Shown here: piece after piece, positions 35,904 through 45,194 of the stretch
Numbering within the stretch: position 1 is the first letter of the stretch
Layout of the letters: each line of letters starts with the position of its first letter
Source of the DNA: Pseudomonas sp. P5_109
Lineage (GTDB): Bacteria > Pseudomonadota > Gammaproteobacteria > Pseudomonadales > Pseudomonadaceae
Direction: 5' to 3'
Assembly (NCBI RefSeq): GCF_034009455.1
Contig: NZ_CP125380.1
Span: 6,553,001-6,617,000 of the forward strand
Length of the DNA stretch: 64,000 nucleotides
Notes under the pieces: generated by a model
The model's input: only the letters and a program-made list of their open reading frames with translations
What the model was told of the DNA's origin: nothing
Databases searched by the model: none
Position numbers and translations under genes: made by a program

Positions 35904-37259
35904 ATGAATGCTCTTGCCCGCCGCGCCGCAGGCCTGCTGCTCAGCACGGTTTGCCTGCCCCTCTCGGCCCTGGCTGCCGACCCGCAACCCACCCACGAAT
36001 TCACCCTCGACAATGGTCTGAAGGTGGTCGTGCGTGAAGACCACCGTGCACCCGTGGTGGTTTCCCAAGTCTGGTACAAGGTCGGCTCCAGCTACGAGAC
36101 GCCGGGCAATACCGGCCTGTCCCACGCCCTGGAACACATGATGTTCAAGGGCAGTGAGAAAGTCGGCCCCGGCGAAGCCTCGCTGATCCTGCGCGACCTC
36201 GGCGCTGAAGAGAATGCATTCACCAGCGATGATTTCACCGCGTACTACCAAGTGTTGGCCCGGGATCGCCTGGGCGTGGCCTTCGAGCTGGAAGCCGACC
36301 GCATGGCCAGCTTGCGCCTGCCACCTGATGAGTTCGCCAAGGAAATCGAGGTCATCAAGGAAGAACGTCGCCTGCGTACCGACGACAAGCCGATGTCCAA
36401 GGCCTACGAGCGTTTCAAGGCCATGGCCTACCCGGCCAGCGGCTACCACACGCCGACCATCGGTTGGATGGCCGACCTTGAGCGGATGAAAGTCGAAGAG
36501 CTGCGCCACTGGTACGAAACCTGGTACGTGCCTAACAACGCCACGCTGGTGGTGGTTGGCGATGTCACCCCGGACGAAGTCAAAACCCTGGCCCAACGCT
36601 ATTTCGGCCCGATCGCCCGGCGTGAAGTGCCGGCCGCGAAAAAACCGCTGGAACTGGCTGAACCGGGCGAGCGCCAGATCACCCTGCATGTGCAGACCCA
36701 ACTGCCCAGCCTGATGCTGGCCTTCAACGTACCGAGCATCTCCACCGCCGACGACAAACGCCTGGTCAATGCCCTGCGCCTGATCTCGGCGCTGCTCGAC
36801 GGCGGCTACAGCGGACGCATCCCGACGCAACTGGAGCGTGGCGAAGAACTGGTGTCCGGCGGCTCGTCGAGTTACGACGCCTACACCCGCGGCGACAGCC
36901 TCTTCACCCTGTCGGCATCGCCAAACTCGCAGAAAAACAAGACCATTGCCCAGGCGCAAGCCGGTTTGTGGAAGCTGCTCGACCAGTTGAAAACCACGGC
37001 GCCAACCGCTGAAGAGCTTGAACGCGTACGTGCACAAGTCATCGCCGGCCTGGTCTTCGAGCGCGACTCGATCACCAGTCAGGCCACGGCCATTGGCCAA
37101 CTGGAAACCGTCGGTCTGTCATGGAAACTGATGGACACCGAACTGGCCGACCTGGAAAGCGTCACGCCGGAAGACATCCAGAAAGCCGCCAAGCTGTATT
37201 TCACCCGCGAACGTCTCAGCGTCGCCCATGTACTGCCTCTGGAGACGACTCATGAGTGA
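35904..37259 (+). CDS. M16 family zinc metallopeptidase, catalytic partner
   Basis: 451 residues. A signal peptide (RRAAGLLLSTVCLPLSALA) precedes an M16B pitrilysin-like fold. Inverted zinc motif HALEH in LSHALEHMMFKG (about residues 75-79), with the third ligand Glu in EIEVIKEERR. Expected periplasmic. The following gene lacks the zinc motif, so the two resemble the heterodimeric catalytic/regulatory M16 pairs (PqqF-like, mitochondrial processing peptidase-like). Substrate unknown. Corresponds in position to P. aeruginosa PA0372. Confidence 0.9.
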   Translation: MNALARRAAGLLLSTVCLPLSALAADPQPTHEFTLDNGLKVVVREDHRAPVVVSQVWYKVGSSYETPGNTGLSHALEHMMFKGSEKVGPGEASLILRDLGAEENAFTSDDFTAYYQVLARDRLGVAFELEADRMASLRLPPDEFAKEIEVIKEERRLRTDDKPMSKAYERFKAMAYPASGYHTPTIGWMADLERMKVEELRHWYETWYVPNNATLVVVGDVTPDEVKTLAQRYFGPIARREVPAAKKPLELAEPGERQITLHVQTQLPSLMLAFNVPSISTADDKRLVNALRLISALLDGGYSGRIPTQLERGEELVSGGSSSYDAYTRGDSLFTLSASPNSQKNKTIAQAQAGLWKLLDQLKTTAPTAEELERVRAQVIAGLVFERDSITSQATAIGQLETVGLSWKLMDTELADLESVTPEDIQKAAKLYFTRERLSVAHVLPLETTHE

Positions 37260-38742
37260 GCGTAAAAAATCCCGCCTGGCCCTGATCGGGTTGATCGCCG
37301 TTGCCGTGATCGGTTCTGCCGCGTTCTATTTGTCGCGCTCTGGCCAAACCAATGCCAGTGAAGCCCTGGACAAGGCCAAGGCCAGCCAGAAACTGCAGTC
37401 GCTGACCGAGCTCAACGGCAAGGCACCGGACCACCGCAAGCTGGACGTGCAGACCTGGAACACCGCCGAAGGCACCAAAGTGCTGTTTGTCGAAGCCCAT
37501 GAGCTGCCGATGTTCGACATGCGCCTGATCTTCGCCGCCGGCAGTAGCCAGGACGGCGACGCACCGGGCCTGGCGCTGTTGACCAACGCCATGCTCAACG
37601 AAGGCGTGGCCGGCAAGGACGTCGGTGCCATTGCCCAGGGCTTCGAAGGCCTGGGCGCCGATTTCGGCAACGGCGCTTACAAGGACATGGCAATCGCCTC
37701 GCTGCGCAGTCTCAGTGCCAAGGACAAACGCGAGCCGGCCCTGCAGTTGTTCGCCGAAGTCATCGGCAAGCCGACTTTCCCTGCCGATTCGCTGGAGCGC
37801 ATCAAGAACCAGATGCTCGCCGGTTTTGAATACCAGAAACAGAACCCCGGCAAACTGGCGAGCCTGGAACTGATGAACCGTCTGTACGGTGATCACCCGT
37901 ACGCGCATTCCAGCGACGGCACGGCGAAAAGCGTACCGGCGATCACCGCGGCACAACTGCGTGCTTTCCACGAGAAAGCCTACGCAGCCGGTAACGTGGT
38001 CATCGCACTGGTCGGTGACCTGTCCCGCGCAGAAGCAGAAGCCATTGCTGCGCAGGTTTCCAACGCCCTGCCCAAAGGCCCGGCCTTGCCGAAGATCGCG
38101 CAACCGGTCGAACCCAAGGCCAGCGTCGGCCACATCGAGTTCCCGTCCAAGCAGACCAACCTGATGCTCGCGCAATTGGGCATCGACCGCGACGACCCGG
38201 ACTACGCGGCATTGTCCATGGGTAACCAGATTCTCGGTGGCGGTGGCTTCGGCACCCGCTTGATGAGCGAAGTGCGCGAGAAGCGTGGCCTGACTTACGG
38301 CGTGTATTCGGGCTTCACCCCGATGCAGGTGCGCGGCCCGTTCATGATCAATCTGCAGACCCGGGCCGAGATGAGCGAGGGCACCCTGAAACTGGTGCAG
38401 GACGTGCTCGCCGACTACCTTAAAACCGGCCCGACGGAAAAAGAGCTCGACGACGCCAAGCGCGAACTGGCCGGCAGCTTCCCGCTGTCCACCGCGAGCA
38501 ATGCCGATATCGTCGGCCAACTGGGCGCCATCGGCTTCTATAACCTGCCGCTGAGTCACCTGGAAGACTTCATGCAACAGTCCCAGGACTTGACCGTCGA
38601 GCAGGTCAAAGCGGCCATGAACAAACACCTGAGCACGGATAAAATGGTCATCGTCAGCGCTGGCCCGACCGTGCCGCAAAAGCCGTTACCGGCCCCTACT
38701 GATAAACCTTCCGAGCAGCCGCTCGGGGTTCCGGAGCATTAA
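37252..38742 (+). CDS. M16 family protein, non-catalytic partner
   Basis: 496 residues. N-terminal membrane anchor (about 9-28), then an M16 fold in which the HxxEH position reads LLTNAMLNEG, so zinc cannot bind. The R/Y-type substrate-holding segment REKRGLTYGVYSG is kept, as in non-catalytic M16 subunits. Starts within the preceding gene (8-nt overlap, ATGAGTGA), consistent with complex formation. A Pro-rich tail ends the protein. rsmD overlaps its stop by one base. Confidence 0.9.
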   Translation: MSERKKSRLALIGLIAVAVIGSAAFYLSRSGQTNASEALDKAKASQKLQSLTELNGKAPDHRKLDVQTWNTAEGTKVLFVEAHELPMFDMRLIFAAGSSQDGDAPGLALLTNAMLNEGVAGKDVGAIAQGFEGLGADFGNGAYKDMAIASLRSLSAKDKREPALQLFAEVIGKPTFPADSLERIKNQMLAGFEYQKQNPGKLASLELMNRLYGDHPYAHSSDGTAKSVPAITAAQLRAFHEKAYAAGNVVIALVGDLSRAEAEAIAAQVSNALPKGPALPKIAQPVEPKASVGHIEFPSKQTNLMLAQLGIDRDDPDYAALSMGNQILGGGGFGTRLMSEVREKRGLTYGVYSGFTPMQVRGPFMINLQTRAEMSEGTLKLVQDVLADYLKTGPTEKELDDAKRELAGSFPLSTASNADIVGQLGAIGFYNLPLSHLEDFMQQSQDLTVEQVKAAMNKHLSTDKMVIVSAGPTVPQKPLPAPTDKPSEQPLGVPEH

Positions 38743-39338
38743 TGGCCAGTCCAAAAAAACCAGCACGCAACGTCCATAACGGCGTGAACCAACTGCGCAT
38801 CATCGGCGGCGAATGGCGCAGCCGGAAGCTGAGCTTCCCCGACGCCCCGGGCCTGCGCCCGACGCCGGACCGCGTGCGTGAAACCCTGTTCAACTGGCTC
38901 GCGCCGTACGTGCCGGGCGCCAAGGTGCTCGACCCGTTTACCGGGAGCGGTGCGCTATTCCTCGAAGCCTTATCTCGCGGCGCGGCCATGGGCCAGGCGC
39001 TGGATGCCAGCAATATCGCGGTGTCCAGCCTGAAGGAGCACCTGGGTACGCTGCGTTGCACCAACGGCCAGGTCCAGACCGCTGACGCCCTGCGCTACCT
39101 GGAAACCCAGACCGCAACGGCCTACGACCTGGTGTTCCTCGATCCGCCGTTCAACCAGAACCTGCTGCCCGCCGTCTGCAAGTTGCTCGAAGAACGCCAA
39201 TGGCTGGCCGAAGATGCCTGGGTGTATACCGAAAGCGAGTCGGCGCCTTCGACCCTGGGCCTGCCGGAGAACTGGCGCCTGCACCGGGAGCAAAAATCCG
39301 GGCGCGTGTATTACTCGTTGTGGCAACGCAGCGCCTGA
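38742..39338 (+). CDS. rsmD: 16S rRNA (guanine-966-N2)-methyltransferase
   Basis: 198 residues. Motifs LRIIGGEWRSRKL, RPTPDRVRETLFNWL, DPFTGSGALFLEALSRGA and the catalytic FLDPPFN. Modifies G966 of 16S rRNA. TAATG overlap with the M16 partner gene puts it in that operon, the same order as in P. aeruginosa. After it the order departs from P. aeruginosa: a second M16 pair follows. Confidence 0.95.
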   Translation: MASPKKPARNVHNGVNQLRIIGGEWRSRKLSFPDAPGLRPTPDRVRETLFNWLAPYVPGAKVLDPFTGSGALFLEALSRGAAMGQALDASNIAVSSLKEHLGTLRCTNGQVQTADALRYLETQTATAYDLVFLDPPFNQNLLPAVCKLLEERQWLAEDAWVYTESESAPSTLGLPENWRLHREQKSGRVYYSLWQRSA

Positions 39339-39414
39339 ATGCCTGGCGAGATGACAGCACCAAAGCCTACTTGGCAATGCCCTACATAGTTACCGCCTGA
39401 CACCCTCCCGGATC

Positions 39415-39456
39415 ATCCACAGTGGTTTGCGCAAATACCTGCAAACCACTGAGGAT
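39415..39456 (+). promoter_or_regulatory. Hairpin occluding the ribosome site of the second M16 pair
   Basis: Arms 39415-39430 and 39441-39456 pair at 15 of 16 positions with a 10-nt loop. The right arm contains GAGG, the only Shine-Dalgarno-like motif, 10 nt before the ATG at 39465. No T-run follows, which argues against a terminator. Confidence 0.6.
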
Positions 39457-39464
39457 GTACACGG

Positions 39465-40805
39465 ATGAACACTTCCCGCAGCACGTTTGTGCTGTCCTTT
39501 ATCGCCTGGCTGCCGCTCATGGCTAGCGCGGCGACACCCCCTGCGACACAAGACTTCGTACTGGATAACGGCCTCAAGGTTGTCGTGCGCGAGGACCACC
39601 GCTCCCCCATCGTCACCGCCCAACTCTGGATCAAGGTCGGTTCAAGCTACGAACCGCCCGGCCAGTCGGGCCTGTCCCACGCCCTCGAACACATGGTCTA
39701 CAAAGGCAGCAGCAAGGCCTGCGCCGGAGAGTTCTCGGCGATACTGGAAAAACTGGGCGCCAGCGAAAACGCAGTTACCGGCACTGACTTCACGGTATAT
39801 CACCAAACACTTTCTTCGGGCCGCGCTGGCGTCGCTTTCGAAATACTCGCCGACCTGATGAGTACGGCCAAGCTGGATGCACAGGACTTCACACCGGAGC
39901 TCAAGGTGATTCAGGAGGAGCGTCGGATGCACGTTGATGATGAAATCACCGTGCTGGCTCACGAACGACTGAACAGCATCGCCCACCCGGCCAGCGGCTA
40001 CCGCACCCCGACGATTGGCTGGATGCACGACCTGCAACGAATGAACGCCGTGCAATTGCAGCAGTGGTACCAGGCCTGGTACTCGCCGGGCAATGCAACG
40101 CTGGTGGTCGTTGGCGATGTTGCACCTGAGCAGATCAAGGCCCTGGCACAGCGGTACTTCGGACACCTTGAGCGGCGCGCGACACCTGTGGCGCCTGCAC
40201 CCGTCGAGCTGGCTTCTGCCGGTGAACGGTCACTGACCCTGCATGCACCGATAGCATCCCCGCGCCTGATCATGAGCTTCAACACGCCCAGCCTGGCCAC
40301 GGCCCTGGATCATCGGACCGCCCATGCCCTGCGTCTGCTTGATGTGTTGCTGGCCGGGTCCAACAGCGCGCGAATCAAAGAGCAACTGCAACTGGGCGAA
40401 GCAATATTCACTGAAGTCCACTCAGAGTACGACGCCTTCAATCGCGGCGATTCGTTGCTGACCATCAGCACACAGCTCAATCCGGACAAACTCAAAGACC
40501 CCGACGAGGCGCTCGCCCGACTCTGGAAAGTGATCAATGCACTAAAAGACAAGGCACCGGAAGCAGCAGAGCTGGAGCGCGCGAAAAACCTCCTGATCGC
40601 TAACGCGGTTTATGCGCAGGATGATCTGCAAGGGCAGGCAGGCACCCTGGGCCTGCTGGAAACCATCGGCCTCGACTGGCGGCTGGCCGATCAGGATACG
40701 GACGAGCTGAATAAGGTCACTCCCCTGGATATTCAACAGGTCGCAAAGACTTACCTGACGCGTGAACGCCTGAGTACCGCGACAATCTTGCCGGAGAAAA
40801 AATAA
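39465..40805 (+). CDS. M16 family zinc metallopeptidase, second pair, catalytic
   Basis: 446 residues, clearly paralogous to the gene at 35904: signal peptide (FIAWLPLMASA), zinc motif HALEH in LSHALEHMVYKG, and Glu in ELKVIQEERR. Catalytic residues are intact, so probably active in the periplasm. Codon and base use look slightly less GC-biased than the first pair. Translation may be held back by the hairpin at 39415-39456. The stop overlaps the next start (TAATG). Confidence 0.88.
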   Translation: MNTSRSTFVLSFIAWLPLMASAATPPATQDFVLDNGLKVVVREDHRSPIVTAQLWIKVGSSYEPPGQSGLSHALEHMVYKGSSKACAGEFSAILEKLGASENAVTGTDFTVYHQTLSSGRAGVAFEILADLMSTAKLDAQDFTPELKVIQEERRMHVDDEITVLAHERLNSIAHPASGYRTPTIGWMHDLQRMNAVQLQQWYQAWYSPGNATLVVVGDVAPEQIKALAQRYFGHLERRATPVAPAPVELASAGERSLTLHAPIASPRLIMSFNTPSLATALDHRTAHALRLLDVLLAGSNSARIKEQLQLGEAIFTEVHSEYDAFNRGDSLLTISTQLNPDKLKDPDEALARLWKVINALKDKAPEAAELERAKNLLIANAVYAQDDLQGQAGTLGLLETIGLDWRLADQDTDELNKVTPLDIQQVAKTYLTRERLSTATILPEKK

Positions 40806-42250
40806 TGGATAAGCTCAAAGGCCTGATCAATGGATTGATTCTGGCCGGCATGCTGTTGAGTACACAGGCCCTTGCCGCTGCAACCACGGCACCCCAGAAA
40901 CCAACGCTGCAATCGCTCAATGAACCACAGATTCAGGCGATCCACCGCACGCTGTCGATCAAGGGTTATAAAACTCTCAGTGGAACGAAGATCCTGTTCA
41001 TCCGCACCCCTGGCCTGCCGATGTTTGATGCCCTTGTGAGCTTTGCCGCCGGCAGCGCCCATACACTGCATCAACCCGGTCTGGCCGCGGTGACCTTCAG
41101 TCTTTTGAATGAAGGCGTAGCGGGCAAGGACGTCAACGCCATACAAGCGACCTTCGATAATCTGGGTGCAAGGGTGGCAATGGACATCAACCAGGATCGG
41201 ACCCTTTTTTCTCTGCGCAGCCTGAGCGACGAAGGCCGGCGCGCTCCAGCTCTGGAACTGTTTGCCCAAGTACTCGGCAAACCGCTGTTGCCGCAAGAGT
41301 CCCTGCCTAGGGTGAAATCCGAAATGCAGTACTTACTGGACCGTGAAGATCAGTCGCATGCAGCTCAAGCCCGAGAAGCCAATCTCGGCCAGCTATTTCC
41401 CGAACACAGTTATGCTCAGTCTCTCTACGGAACCCGGGCCGGACTAGCCTCCATCACCCGCACCCAGGTGCAAGACTTTCATCGCACGGCTTATGCCGCG
41501 GGCAATGCCCAGATCACACTGGTCGGTGATCTCACCGAGGAAGAAGCCCAGCGCATCGGCGCGCAGATATCCGCGGCCTTGCCCCTGGGACCGGCCACTG
41601 CCGCGATCCAGTCTGTGACAAGTCCAGCCGCTCCGGATCTGCTGCGTGTCGAGCGACCATCAACCCAGGCTTACTTGTACCTTGCCCAGCCAAGTGTCCT
41701 GCGCAGCAGTTCGGACTACCTCGCACTGCAGATGGCTACGCAAGTTTTCACCAAACGCCTGACTAATGAACTTCGTGAACGCCGAGGCCTGACCTACCAC
41801 GTTGAAGCCGACCTCTCATCCCTTCAGGCAAAAGGGATTCTGAGCATTAACTTGCAGACCCGACCGGATCAGGCCGATGCCGTGCTGGGCCATATCAAGT
41901 CGATGTTCAGCGACTTCCTCGCTCAAGGGCCGACCCAACAGGAACTCGACGACATCCAGCAGCATCTGGCCGGTAGCGCTCCATTGGGCCGCGCCACCAA
42001 TGCACAGATTTTGAGCCGACTGCACAACATCGGCATCCACAATCTGCCGCTGGATCTCGACTTTTCCATACAAGCCGCCCTGGAGCTGAACCTCGCATCA
42101 GTCAAGAATGCCCTCAAGCGACATCACCACGCCGACCAATGGCGCGTTGTCATCCTGGGGCCGAAGACAGATCAACAAGCGTTGCCAGCTCCAATCGAAA
42201 GCACAACCAACGCCATGTGTCGCGCACCTGAAGAGATTGTGGCAAGTTAG
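40805..42250 (+). CDS. M16 family protein, second pair, non-catalytic
   Basis: 481 residues with a signal peptide (LILAGMLLSTQALA). The zinc motif is replaced by VTFSLLNEGVAGKD while RERRGLTYHVEA is retained, exactly as in the partner gene of the first pair. One-base overlap with the catalytic gene. Two complete catalytic/non-catalytic pairs in a row point to duplication of the two-gene unit followed by marked divergence. The C-terminal tail is not conserved between paralogues. Confidence 0.88.
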   Translation: MDKLKGLINGLILAGMLLSTQALAAATTAPQKPTLQSLNEPQIQAIHRTLSIKGYKTLSGTKILFIRTPGLPMFDALVSFAAGSAHTLHQPGLAAVTFSLLNEGVAGKDVNAIQATFDNLGARVAMDINQDRTLFSLRSLSDEGRRAPALELFAQVLGKPLLPQESLPRVKSEMQYLLDREDQSHAAQAREANLGQLFPEHSYAQSLYGTRAGLASITRTQVQDFHRTAYAAGNAQITLVGDLTEEEAQRIGAQISAALPLGPATAAIQSVTSPAAPDLLRVERPSTQAYLYLAQPSVLRSSSDYLALQMATQVFTKRLTNELRERRGLTYHVEADLSSLQAKGILSINLQTRPDQADAVLGHIKSMFSDFLAQGPTQQELDDIQQHLAGSAPLGRATNAQILSRLHNIGIHNLPLDLDFSIQAALELNLASVKNALKRHHHADQWRVVILGPKTDQQALPAPIESTTNAMCRAPEEIVAS

Positions 42251-42329
42251 TTACTCGCGACGACGCGGTCGCGGCTCTGTCCCGCCGCGTCTTCGGGCAG
42301 ACTCATGAGCACTTTCTCCGAGAACCGCT

Positions 42330-43343
42330 GTGCACCCGCACTCCGCAATAGCCCAACCACTACCGTTCACCCCCGCCTTCGGCATTGGCAACCCGCACTT
42401 GCAAACCTTGTGGGGGCCGCTGTGGCGTAAAACCGTGCACATCGCCCGCGAGCGCGAACGCCTGTGGCTTGAAGATGGCGATTTTCTCGACCTCGACTGG
42501 CACGGTCCGCACAGCGCCGAGGCTCCCTTGGTGCTGGTGTTGCACGGGCTCACCGGTTCGTCGAATTCGCCTTACGTGGCCGGCATGCAAAAGACCCTGG
42601 GTGACCGGGGCTGGGCCAGCGTCGCGCTGAACTGGCGGGGCTGTTCGGGTGAGCCCAATCTGTTGCCACGCAGCTACCATTCCGGTGCCAGCGAAGACCT
42701 GGCCGAAACCATCCGGCATTTGCGCGCCAAACGGCCTCTCGCGCCACTGTATGCGGTGGGTTACTCCCTGGGCGGTAACGTCCTGCTCAAGCATTTGGGC
42801 GAGACTGGCACCGACAGCGGCGTGATGGCTGCCGTGGCGGTGTCGGTGCCGTTCCGCCTGGACCAGTGCGCCGATCGCATCGGCCAGGGCTTCTCGAAAA
42901 TTTACCAGGCGCACTTCATGCGCGAGATGGTCGCCTACATCAAGAACAAACAGCGACAGTTCCAGCACGACGGACGCGAAGAGGGACTGGCAGCCCTGGC
43001 GGCCCTCGGATCACTGGAAAACATGCGCACGTTCTGGGATTTCGACGGACGCGTCACCGCACCACTGCACGGTTTCGCCGATGCCGAGGATTACTATCGC
43101 CGCGCTTCCAGCCGCTATTTCCTTGGCGAAATTCGTACGCCGACCTTGATGATTCAGGCCGCGGACGACCCCTTCGTGTTCCCCCACAGCCTGCCGCACA
43201 TCGATGAACTGTCCGCTTGCACGCAATTCGAACTGCAAGCCAAGGGCGGGCATGTCGGCTTCGTCGACGGTACGCTCAGGCAACCGGGTTACTACCTGGA
43301 ACGGCGCATCCCCGAGTGGCTGGCCGCCATGGAGCGCGCTTGA
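42330..43343 (+). CDS. YheT-type alpha/beta hydrolase
   Basis: 337 residues. N-terminal GNPHLQTLWGPL and LDWHGP are YheT/AB-hydrolase-4 family marks; HGLTGSSNSPYV forms the oxyanion region, the nucleophile is in GYSLGGN, and later Asp in DDPFV and His in GGHVGF complete the triad. Substrate unknown, probably an esterase. GTG start; no better in-frame ATG exists. Three bases separate it from the AraC gene. Confidence 0.88.
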   Translation: MHPHSAIAQPLPFTPAFGIGNPHLQTLWGPLWRKTVHIARERERLWLEDGDFLDLDWHGPHSAEAPLVLVLHGLTGSSNSPYVAGMQKTLGDRGWASVALNWRGCSGEPNLLPRSYHSGASEDLAETIRHLRAKRPLAPLYAVGYSLGGNVLLKHLGETGTDSGVMAAVAVSVPFRLDQCADRIGQGFSKIYQAHFMREMVAYIKNKQRQFQHDGREEGLAALAALGSLENMRTFWDFDGRVTAPLHGFADAEDYYRRASSRYFLGEIRTPTLMIQAADDPFVFPHSLPHIDELSACTQFELQAKGGHVGFVDGTLRQPGYYLERRIPEWLAAMERA

Positions 43344-43346
43344 ATC

Positions 43347-44189
43347 ATGGATGCTGACCAGGGCGAGTCCATCCACTTCTGGCAAACCCCGCCGCTGGCC
43401 GGGGTCGAGTTGTTGTCCGCCCGTTACATCGATCATCGTTTCGCCCCCCACGTACATGACGGCTATGTGATCGGCATGATCATGGCCGGCGCCCAACGTT
43501 ATCGCTATCGCGGTGTCGAACACCTGGCGGGCAGCGGCACGCTGGTGCTGATCAACCCCGATGAACTGCACACCGGCCACAAAGGCACCGAGGATGGCTG
43601 GCTGTACCGGGCGTTTTATCCGGACAGCAGGCAGATAACCTCGCTGCTGGATGAACTCGAACTGCCGACCCACCACTTGCCGGCCTTCGGCGCCACGCTG
43701 TATCGCGACCAGGATCTGGTGAACGGCTTCTGCCAGCTCCACCGCCTGCTGGAAAGCCCGGCCACCGCATTGCAGCAACAAACGGTCTGGCGGGAACTGG
43801 TGCTGTCGCTGTTGCAACGTCATGCAGCAGTGCCCGATGCAGGCCAACCTGGCAAGGAACACCGGGCCGTGAGCCTGGCCAAGGAGTTGCTGCACGCACA
43901 ACTGGCGGCACCGCCCTCACTGGAGGCACTGGCGGCGGCGGTCAATCTCTCGCCATTCCATTTCACCCGGGTGTTCCGCCGGGCCACCGGCATGCCGCCG
44001 CACACATGGCTGATGCAACAACGCATCGCCCGGGCCCGGGCGTTGCTGCAAAGTGGTTGTCTGCCGCTGGAAGTCGCGATGCAACTGGGGTTTGCCGACC
44101 AGAGTCACCTGAGCCGGCAGTTCAAGCAGGTGTATGGGGTTGGGCCGGGGGCGTATCGCACAGCCCGGCAGTTACCTGGATCTCGATGA
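43347..44189 (+). CDS. AraC family transcriptional regulator
   Basis: 280 residues. An N-terminal cupin-like ligand-binding domain (HVHDGYVIGMIMAG, LVLINPDELHTG) and a C-terminal double helix-turn-helix of AraC type (LEALAAAVNLSPFHFTRVFRRATG, then ADQSHLSRQFKQVYG). Ligand and targets unknown. Immediately downstream of the YheT hydrolase and probably co-transcribed; no divergent partner gene that would be an obvious target. Confidence 0.9.
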   Translation: MDADQGESIHFWQTPPLAGVELLSARYIDHRFAPHVHDGYVIGMIMAGAQRYRYRGVEHLAGSGTLVLINPDELHTGHKGTEDGWLYRAFYPDSRQITSLLDELELPTHHLPAFGATLYRDQDLVNGFCQLHRLLESPATALQQQTVWRELVLSLLQRHAAVPDAGQPGKEHRAVSLAKELLHAQLAAPPSLEALAAAVNLSPFHFTRVFRRATGMPPHTWLMQQRIARARALLQSGCLPLEVAMQLGFADQSHLSRQFKQVYGVGPGAYRTARQLPGSR

Positions 44190-44203
44190 CAACAAAAATC
44201 CAT

Positions 44204-44293
44204 TGTGGGAGCGGGCTTGCTCGCGAAAGCGGTGGTTCAGTCAACATCTTCTTTGACTGTCACACCGCTTTCGCGAGCAAGCCCGCTCCCACA
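44204..44293. repeat. C-type REPIN (90 bp)
   Basis: Standard inward C unit between the convergent AraC and sseA genes. Confidence 0.92.
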
Positions 44294-44307
44294 GGGTTGT
44301 GTGGTGA

Positions 44308-45162
44308 TTATTCGCCGGTGGCGACGCCCCGCGCAGGTTCGTTGATCCACTCGCTCCACGACCCGGCATACAACGAACCCAACGGATAACCGGCCAGGCA
44401 CAACGCAAACAGGTTGTGGCACGCCGTCACGCCGGAACCGCAGTACGCCACCAGATCATTCGGCGAACGATCGCCCAGTTTGGCGGCAAAGCGCTGCTTG
44501 AGTTGATCGGCCGGCAGGAAGCGACCGTCACTGCCCAGGTTGTCGGTAAACGCCGCACACTGGGCACCGGGAATGTGTCCGGCCACTGGATCGATCGGCT
44601 CCACTTCGCCCTTGAAACGCGGCAATGCGCGGGCATCGAGCAGGGTCAGTTCCGGCCGGGAGAGGCGCTTTTGCAATTGCTCGGCACTGATCAGCAACGC
44701 CGTGTCAGGCTTGCCAGTGAAGGAACCACGGAGGATCGCCGGCGCATCCAGGCTCAGCGGCAAACCGGCTGCGTGCCAGGCCTTGAGCCCGCCATCGAGG
44801 ATGAATACACCGTCACGCTTGCCCAGCCAGGCCAGCAACCACCAGGCCCGCGCCGCATAGGCACCCGGACCGTCGTCATACAGCACCACTTCGCTATCGG
44901 CGTTGACGCCCCAGGCTTGCAGGCGCTCGATCAATTGCGCCGGCTCGGGTAACGGATGACGCCCGGTCACGCCCTTGACCACGGCGCCACTCAGATCACG
45001 CTCAAGGTCGGCATAGCGCGAACCGGCGATGTGCCCTTCGGCATAGCTGCGCTGGCCGTAATCCGGGTCTTCGAGAGCAAAACGACAATCCAGAATCACC
45101 AGCCCCGGCTGGTCCTTTTTCAGGTCCAGTGCTTGCGGGCTGATCAGTTGCGCAATGGGCAT
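44308..45162 (-). CDS. sseA: 3-mercaptopyruvate-type sulfurtransferase
   Basis: 284 residues with two rhodanese domains. The active-site loop CGSGVTAC with catalytic Cys is of the mercaptopyruvate sulfurtransferase type (CG[ST]GVT), not thiosulfate rhodanese. GQRSYAEGHIAGSRY marks the N-terminal domain. Likely moves sulfur from 3-mercaptopyruvate to thiols or cyanide in the cytoplasm. Convergent with AraC, 32 nt from laoR on the same strand. Confidence 0.9.
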   Translation of the reverse strand: MPIAQLISPQALDLKKDQPGLVILDCRFALEDPDYGQRSYAEGHIAGSRYADLERDLSGAVVKGVTGRHPLPEPAQLIERLQAWGVNADSEVVLYDDGPGAYAARAWWLLAWLGKRDGVFILDGGLKAWHAAGLPLSLDAPAILRGSFTGKPDTALLISAEQLQKRLSRPELTLLDARALPRFKGEVEPIDPVAGHIPGAQCAAFTDNLGSDGRFLPADQLKQRFAAKLGDRSPNDLVAYCGSGVTACHNLFALCLAGYPLGSLYAGSWSEWINEPARGVATGE

Positions 45163-45194
45163 AACGGGCTCCTGTGATTAAGTCGGTCTTGATC

